Assembly: GCA_021836865.1 (NCBI GenBank)
Contig: JAKBHH010000001.1
Location: forward strand, 32,001 to 96,000
Length of the DNA: 64,000 nucleotides
Direction of reading: 5' to 3'
Source: Acidobacteriota bacterium
GTDB taxonomy: Bacteria; Acidobacteriota; Terriglobia; Terriglobales; Acidobacteriaceae
The notes below the pieces were generated by a model that saw nothing but the letters and a program-made list of their open reading frames with translations, was not told the DNA's origin and did no database searches. Both the position numbers and the translations under genes were made by a program. Positions 59,645 through 64,000 of the stretch are shown one piece after another. How positions within the stretch are numbered: the first letter of the stretch is position 1; every line of letters begins with the position of its first letter.

Positions 59645-61057
59645 TTACCCGCGCGGCAGGCGCACTTTCACTGTTGTTCCCTTGCCGGTCTCACTCGTCA
59701 GCCCGATGGCGCCGCCGGCTCTCTCCACCACAGCTTTACAAATCGCGAGGCCGAGTCCGGCGCCGCCGGTCGAGCGCGCGCGCGAGGGATCGCCGCGATA
59801 GAAGCGATCGAAGACGCGCGGCTGCACGGCGGGATCAATGCCGTCGCCGTGGTCTTCCACCGCCAGTTCGACTGCGTCGCCCTGCTCGTGCAGGCGCAGC
59901 TGCACCTCTGACTCCGGCGGGCTGTGCTGCAGCGCATTCAGGAGCAGATTTGAAAGCACCAGCAGGCAATCGTCACTCGCCATCGGCACACGCGCAACTT
60001 CCGGCGCAGTCACAAGCACGCGCACCCGGCGCAGCGCCGCGACGGTCTGCAATTCACTCACCGCGGCGTATGCGCAGGCCGCCATGTCGCAGGTCATCTC
60101 CGTGCCCGCTGGAGTCACTCCGCTCTCCACGCGCGCCAGGGTCAGCATCTTGGCCACCAGCTCTTCCAATCGCGCCGTATCGGAAAGGCATCGCTCGAGC
60201 CCTGCCTCATACTCGGCTGCGGTGCGCGGCCGCAGACCCAGCAGTTGCAGCGAGGACTTCACCACGGCCACCGCCGTCTTCAGCTCATGCGCCGCGTCGG
60301 AGACAAAGGTGCGCTGCTGCACAAACGCCCGCTCCAGCCGTTGCAGCACGCTCTCAATCGCATGGGTCAACGGAGCCAGCTCCGGGGTTGCGCGCGCACT
60401 CTCAGGCGGAGAAAACTCCCACGCGTCAATGGAAACCTTGGATGCCAGCGCCGCCAACTGGCGCAGCGGCAGCAGTCCGCGATGCAGCAGCCATGCGATC
60501 AGAGGCCCGGTGACGAGTAGGAGCAACAGGCTGCCCGCCGCATAAAACTCCACCGCCCTGCGAATCGCGTGCCACACCAGCTCCGTGGGTGCGCCATAGA
60601 GAACCGTCACCTGCCGCAGTGTGCCGCCGCCCGGCTCGCCGGGATCCACGATGCGCGAGCCGTGCAGCCGCATCAGGCGATAGTGCCGCCCGTTGACCAT
60701 GCTTCGCACGATGCCGTTGTGTTCCTGTGCCGCATAGCCCTCGCCGCTGCCCTGCCAGTTCGGCGAGCGCCCCAGCAACTGCCCGCGCTCATCGTAGACC
60801 TCGTACACATCGTCGGGGGGCAGATGGAGATCCGCACGGTCCAGCATGACATTGTCGGCCTGGTCTTCCGCATCCTGCACCGCGCCCAGCACTGTGTCCG
60901 CCCGTCCATGCAGCATCACGTCAAACGCGCGAAAGTGCGCGTGCCGCTCGTAGCCCCAGGAGAGAAAGATCACCAGCACCGCGGAGACCAGCTCCACCGC
61001 AAGCACTGCCGCAATCAGCCGGAACGCAATCGATCTGGTCTTGCTCGAACTCATCAT
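59645..61057 (-). CDS. Sensor histidine kinase, OmpR/QseC-type partner
   Basis: A 470-residue kinase beginning at two successive ATGs. Transmembrane helices lie at about 13-33 and 173-191, with a 140-residue periplasmic sensor between them. HAMP-like segment follows, then the phosphoacceptor H257 in VSDAAHELKT, and the ATP lid with LLLNALQHSPPES, GDGIDP, DRFYRG and GGAGLGLAICKAV. It should autophosphorylate and pass phosphate to the adjacent regulator, whose gene lies 27 bases upstream. Ligand unknown. Confidence 0.92.
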   Translation of the reverse strand: MMSSSKTRSIAFRLIAAVLAVELVSAVLVIFLSWGYERHAHFRAFDVMLHGRADTVLGAVQDAEDQADNVMLDRADLHLPPDDVYEVYDERGQLLGRSPNWQGSGEGYAAQEHNGIVRSMVNGRHYRLMRLHGSRIVDPGEPGGGTLRQVTVLYGAPTELVWHAIRRAVEFYAAGSLLLLLVTGPLIAWLLHRGLLPLRQLAALASKVSIDAWEFSPPESARATPELAPLTHAIESVLQRLERAFVQQRTFVSDAAHELKTAVAVVKSSLQLLGLRPRTAAEYEAGLERCLSDTARLEELVAKMLTLARVESGVTPAGTEMTCDMAACAYAAVSELQTVAALRRVRVLVTAPEVARVPMASDDCLLVLSNLLLNALQHSPPESEVQLRLHEQGDAVELAVEDHGDGIDPAVQPRVFDRFYRGDPSRARSTGGAGLGLAICKAVVERAGGAIGLTSETGKGTTVKVRLPRG

Positions 61058-61084
61058 GGCCTATTCTGCTTCAGTCTTTCGCGC

Positions 61085-61774
61085 TTATTGCGTTTCGCCC
61101 GTCGCCAGCCTGTATCCGCGTCCGCGCATTGTCTCAATCACCGGCTCGGCATCCGGATGCGCACCATCCAGCTTCTTGCGCAGGTTTGACACGTGCGCTT
61201 CAATCACGTTCGAATGGTGCTCCCAGTTGTAGTCGTAGAGGTGCTCCAGCAGCTCGCGCTTGCTCACAATCTTGCGCGGATGGTGAATCAGATACTCAAG
61301 GATGCGGTATTCGGTCGGCGACAGGTCAACCAATGCGCCCGCGCGCCGCACGGTCTGCTCCAGCGTGTTCAGCTCCACATCGAGCGCCGCGAGCATGGGG
61401 TGCGCTGCGCCCTTGCCGCGACGGATCAGCGCCTTGGCCCGAGCAATCAGCTCACCCAGATCAAAGGGCTTGGCCAGATAGTCATCCGCGCCCGCATTCA
61501 GCAGCTCGACGATGGCGGCTTTGCCTTCTTTTGCGGTGAGGATGAGAACCGGCGTTACATCCTTGCGCGCGCGCAGGCGCCTGAGCAGGCCCAGGCCATC
61601 GAGTCTGGGCAACATCAGGTCCAGAATCACGAGGTCATAGACGCCGCCGCGCGCAAACTCGTCGCCCGCCTCGCCGTCCTCGGCCCAGTCCACCGCGAAG
61701 CCTGGCCCGTCGCGCAGGGCCGCCGCCAAGTTGTCCGCGAGCCGAACCTCGTCTTCCACCAGGAGCACGCGCAT
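61085..61774 (-). CDS. OmpR-family response regulator
   Basis: ATG 61774 with GAGAGGCAGG upstream; 229 residues. The receiver domain has the acidic pair E7-D8, phosphoacceptor D52 (VILDLMLP), Thr in ILTAKEGK and Lys in YLAKPF. The C-terminal winged helix ends with HVSNLRKKL and GRGYRLA. First gene of the two-component operon and divergent from the glycosyltransferase gene. Confidence 0.95.
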   Translation of the reverse strand: MRVLLVEDEVRLADNLAAALRDGPGFAVDWAEDGEAGDEFARGGVYDLVILDLMLPRLDGLGLLRRLRARKDVTPVLILTAKEGKAAIVELLNAGADDYLAKPFDLGELIARAKALIRRGKGAAHPMLAALDVELNTLEQTVRRAGALVDLSPTEYRILEYLIHHPRKIVSKRELLEHLYDYNWEHHSNVIEAHVSNLRKKLDGAHPDAEPVIETMRGRGYRLATGETQ

Positions 61775-61899
61775 GGTGAACCTGCCTCTCCCACTGCCAT
61801 TATTGTTGCAGCAAGATTAAATGAGCCTGAAGCAGAGCGGCCCACCCCCATGCATTACCCTCATATCTGCAAGTACCATCACCGCTCACGGACGTACCA

Positions 61900-63183
61900 G
61901 TGCGCATCGTTCTCTCGAACATCGGCACCTTCGGCGACATTAACCCGCTGATTGCCCTGGCCCTTGAACTCAAGCGCCGAGGTCACACGCCTGTGCTTGC
62001 CCTGCCCGCGCTTTACCGGCCGAAGATTGTGCCGCTGGGTCTCGAGTTCCACGCCACCCGCCCGGACATTGATGCTGCCAACGCCTCTCTTGTCGCGATG
62101 ATCTACGACGCGAAGCACGGCACGGAGCACGGTCTGCGCAACTTCCTCTTTCCTGCGCTGCGGCAGACCTATGACGACCTGCTTACCGCGGCCACAGAGC
62201 CGACGCGCGCCGACCTGATGCTGCTGGGCGAGCTGAACTACGCAGGCCCGCTTGTCGCAGAGATCACCGGCATTCCGTGGGCCAGCTACGTACTCGCGCC
62301 GCTCTCGTTCTTCTCCGCCCTGGATCCGCCGGTGCTGCCGCCGTTCCCGCTGCTGGCGCATGTGGACAAGTTCCCCGGCATGGGTTGGGGGATGAAGCAA
62401 CTGGCGCGGTTCACCACGCGCAACTGGCACGAGCCCATCGGCAGCCTGCGCCGCGCACTCGGCCTGCCGCCTGGCACAAACCCGCTCTTCGATGCGAAGC
62501 ACTCGCCCGACCTTGTGCTCGCGCTCTTCTCGCGCGTTCTAGGCGTGGAGCAGAAGGACTGGCCGGCCAATGTGCTGATCACCGGCTTCTGCTTTTACGA
62601 TTCCGACGCGGGCAATGCCGCGCTTCCGGCGCATCTTGAGGAGTTTCTCGCCGCGGGTCAGCCGCCTGTGGTCTTCACGCTGGGCTCGGCGGCCGTGCTG
62701 GCCGCGGGCAACTTCTATGAGGTTTCAGCGGAAGCCGCCGTCAGTATGGGCCTACGCGCTGTGCTGCTGATCGGGTCCGATCCGCGCAACCGCCCGCCGC
62801 AGAGGCTGCCCTCTTCGATCTGCGTGGCGGAATATGCACCCTACTCCGCGCTGCTGCCGCGCGCCGCGCTGGTGGTCCATCAGGGCGGCGTGGGCACTAC
62901 GGCGCAGTGTCTGCGGGCTGGAAAGCCGATGCTGATCATGCCCTACTCGCACGACCAGCCGGATAATGCCCGGCGCATGACGCGGCTCGGTCTGGCACGC
63001 ACCATCCGGAAGCCCAACTACACCGCGGAGCGCGTGGCGGCGACGATCAAGGCGATGCTCGCGGAGCCGGACTTCGCGCAACATGCGCAATCCGCAGCCG
63101 CACAACTGAGCCTCGAAGATGGCGTGAAGACCGCGTGCGATGCGCTGGAGGCGCTACATGCGCGACGCAGAGGGATGAAGTAG
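61900..63183 (+). CDS. GT1 (UGT/MGT-type) glycosyltransferase
   Basis: GTG 61900 starts VRIVLSNIGTFGDINPLIALA, the usual beginning of UGT-type enzymes; 427 residues of normal length. The donor-binding motif at about 325-350 reads VVHQGGVGTTAQCLRAGKP then MPYSHDQPDNARR, where HQGG binds the diphosphate and D-Q the sugar. It transfers a sugar from a nucleotide donor to a lipid, polyketide or small acceptor. The acceptor is unknown. No Shine-Dalgarno is visible. Confidence 0.9.
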   Translation: MRIVLSNIGTFGDINPLIALALELKRRGHTPVLALPALYRPKIVPLGLEFHATRPDIDAANASLVAMIYDAKHGTEHGLRNFLFPALRQTYDDLLTAATEPTRADLMLLGELNYAGPLVAEITGIPWASYVLAPLSFFSALDPPVLPPFPLLAHVDKFPGMGWGMKQLARFTTRNWHEPIGSLRRALGLPPGTNPLFDAKHSPDLVLALFSRVLGVEQKDWPANVLITGFCFYDSDAGNAALPAHLEEFLAAGQPPVVFTLGSAAVLAAGNFYEVSAEAAVSMGLRAVLLIGSDPRNRPPQRLPSSICVAEYAPYSALLPRAALVVHQGGVGTTAQCLRAGKPMLIMPYSHDQPDNARRMTRLGLARTIRKPNYTAERVAATIKAMLAEPDFAQHAQSAAAQLSLEDGVKTACDALEALHARRRGMK

Positions 63184-63210
63184 CTACTCTGGCCAGTTCG
63201 CCGGCCGGTA

Positions 63211-63999
63211 TTATCCGCCGCAGCCGCAGTGGCGGGCGAGGACTTCAGCGAAGTGCAGCGCCTGGGTGTGGCCGAGCTGATGAATCTGCTCGCGGCAACT
63301 GAAGCCGTCGGCGACGACGACGGTGGTGGAAGCGGCGGAACGGATGGCAGGCAGCAGGCCGTCTTCCGCGATGGCTTTGGAGACTTCGAACTTGTCGGCT
63401 TCAAAACCAAATGGTCCGGCCATGCCGCAGCAGCCGGCCTGGATAGGTTCGACGACGGCGCCGGCGCGCTGGAAGAGTGCGATTTCACTAGCCGCGCCGC
63501 CGAAGACGGCTTTGTGGTGGCAGTGGCCGTGGACGAGGATGTGCGCGCCGGTGAGGCCGGTGGGCGCGAAGTGCGGCGCGTGGGCGGCGAGCCAGTCGGC
63601 GAGGAGCCAGACCTGCTGGCTGAGTTTTTGTGCGTGGGCATCGCCGGGGAAGATTTCGAGCAGCTCGTCTTTGAAGACGCTGGCACAACTCGGCTCAAGG
63701 AAGATGAAGGGCAGACCGGCGTCGATCTGCGGGGCCATGCGATCGAGAACGCTGCGCAGATAGCGGCGCGCGGCGTCGAGCAGGCCGAAGTCGTAGAGCG
63801 GGCGGCCGCAGCAGATGTGTCCGCGTGGGACTTCAACGCGGAAGCCGGCTTCCGTGAGGACTTTTTCCGCGGAGGCGAGGGTTTGCGGATGGTAGTAGTT
63901 GTTCCAGGTGTCGGGCCAAAGGACCACCGTGGTCGCGGGGAACGGTGACGGCCCAGGGCCTGTCGATTCCCAGGTCTCAGAATCGAGACCTGGGGCACC
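63211..63999 (-). CDS. FAD/Fe-S oxidoreductase, C-terminal part with CCG domain (cut by right edge)
   Basis: From 63927 to the stop at 63211 this reads TTVVLWPDTWNNYYHPQTL..., HICCGRPLYDFGLL, EPSCASVFKDELLE, HGHCHHKAVFGG and QAGCCGMAGPFGFE: the two cysteine-rich CCG domains of heterodisulfide-reductase/GlcF-like proteins. In large D-lactate/FAD-linked oxidases of this type they form the last quarter of a ~1000-residue protein. The frame remains open to the window edge, but the sequence between 63960 and 63999 is a family-1 repeat read in frame (GAPGLDSETWES). So either the repeat sits in a linker of the full protein, or only a fragment from GTG 63927 remains. Confidence 0.8.
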   Translation of the reverse strand, partial: GAPGLDSETWESTGPGPSPFPATTVVLWPDTWNNYYHPQTLASAEKVLTEAGFRVEVPRGHICCGRPLYDFGLLDAARRYLRSVLDRMAPQIDAGLPFIFLEPSCASVFKDELLEIFPGDAHAQKLSQQVWLLADWLAAHAPHFAPTGLTGAHILVHGHCHHKAVFGGAASEIALFQRAGAVVEPIQAGCCGMAGPFGFEADKFEVSKAIAEDGLLPAIRSAASTTVVVADGFSCREQIHQLGHTQALHFAEVLARHCGCGG

Positions 64000-64000
64000 C
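63969..64000. repeat. Family-1 repeat (GGTCTC type) at the right edge
   Basis: CCCAGGTCTC (63969-63978), AGAATC, then GAGACCTGGGGCACCC to the end of the window. It lies in the open reading frame of the oxidoreductase gene. Confidence 0.85.

Overview
The window is GC-rich and densely coded, without tRNA, rRNA or CRISPR arrays that I can see. The gene content and the many copies of short intergenic hairpin repeats ending in GTGCCCC suggest a soil-type Acidobacteriota, probably Terriglobia/Acidobacteriaceae. This is inferred from general familiarity with such genomes, not from a search. Other pointers are the form of the RpoZ-like protein, a complete ISC iron-sulfur operon, an ImuABC mutagenesis cassette, and several glycoside hydrolases and sugar-acid enzymes.

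Layout. 1-13.8 kb is ordinary chromosomal metabolism: a sugar/DMT-type transporter cut by the left edge, a nine-haem lipoprotein cytochrome, a PfkB sugar kinase, an SGNH hydrolase, a GH27 alpha-galactosidase, L-serine dehydratase, a CPBP protease, a 23-residue Lys/Ala-rich protein with its own strong promoter and terminator, rsmE, a divergent altronate-dehydratase/alcohol-dehydrogenase pair, and a glycerol-facilitator-type aquaporin. 14-32 kb is a phage-head/tail cluster: exported tail-fibre/pectate-lyase-like protein, large terminase, HipA-like kinase, DUF3037 protein, portal, prohead protease-like protein, coiled-coil scaffold candidate, major capsid protein, adaptors, tail proteins and an XhlA-like small protein. 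I find no integrase, replication, lysin or tape-measure gene, so it looks like a domesticated or decayed prophage or a gene-transfer-agent-like element. A conserved ~57-bp element stands upstream of its two halves, and long perfect hairpins lie in several of its gaps. 32-37.8 kb is a repeat-rich accessory stretch with AIM24, small membrane or exported proteins and a probably frameshifted CPBP protease.

37.8-41.7 kb carries comM, an rpoZ-like gene behind a long untranslated leader, and rho. 41.9-48.2 kb is a DNA-damage module: imuA-imuB-dnaE2 transcribed leftwards and SRAP (yedK) rightwards, with two ATTC-N7-ATTC direct-repeat boxes at imuA that resemble the alphaproteobacterial LexA site. 48.5-51.7 kb has a VWA-related exported protein, a small membrane protein, a PgsA-type phosphatidyltransferase and a 54-residue zinc-ribbon-like protein. 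51.8-59.6 kb is the isc operon (iscR, iscS, iscU, iscA, hscB, hscA, fdx, iscX), with a palindromic operator over the iscR promoter and, unusually, a secreted GH29 alpha-L-fucosidase between iscA and hscB. The right end holds a two-component system, a GT1 glycosyltransferase, and the C-terminal part of an Fe-S/FAD oxidoreductase into whose reading frame an intergenic repeat appears to be inserted.

The most interesting candidates for undescribed biology are the HipA-like kinase/DUF3037 pair inside the phage cluster, the shared upstream element and hairpins of that cluster, the covarying intergenic repeat families, the fucosidase inside the isc operon, and the imuA operator.
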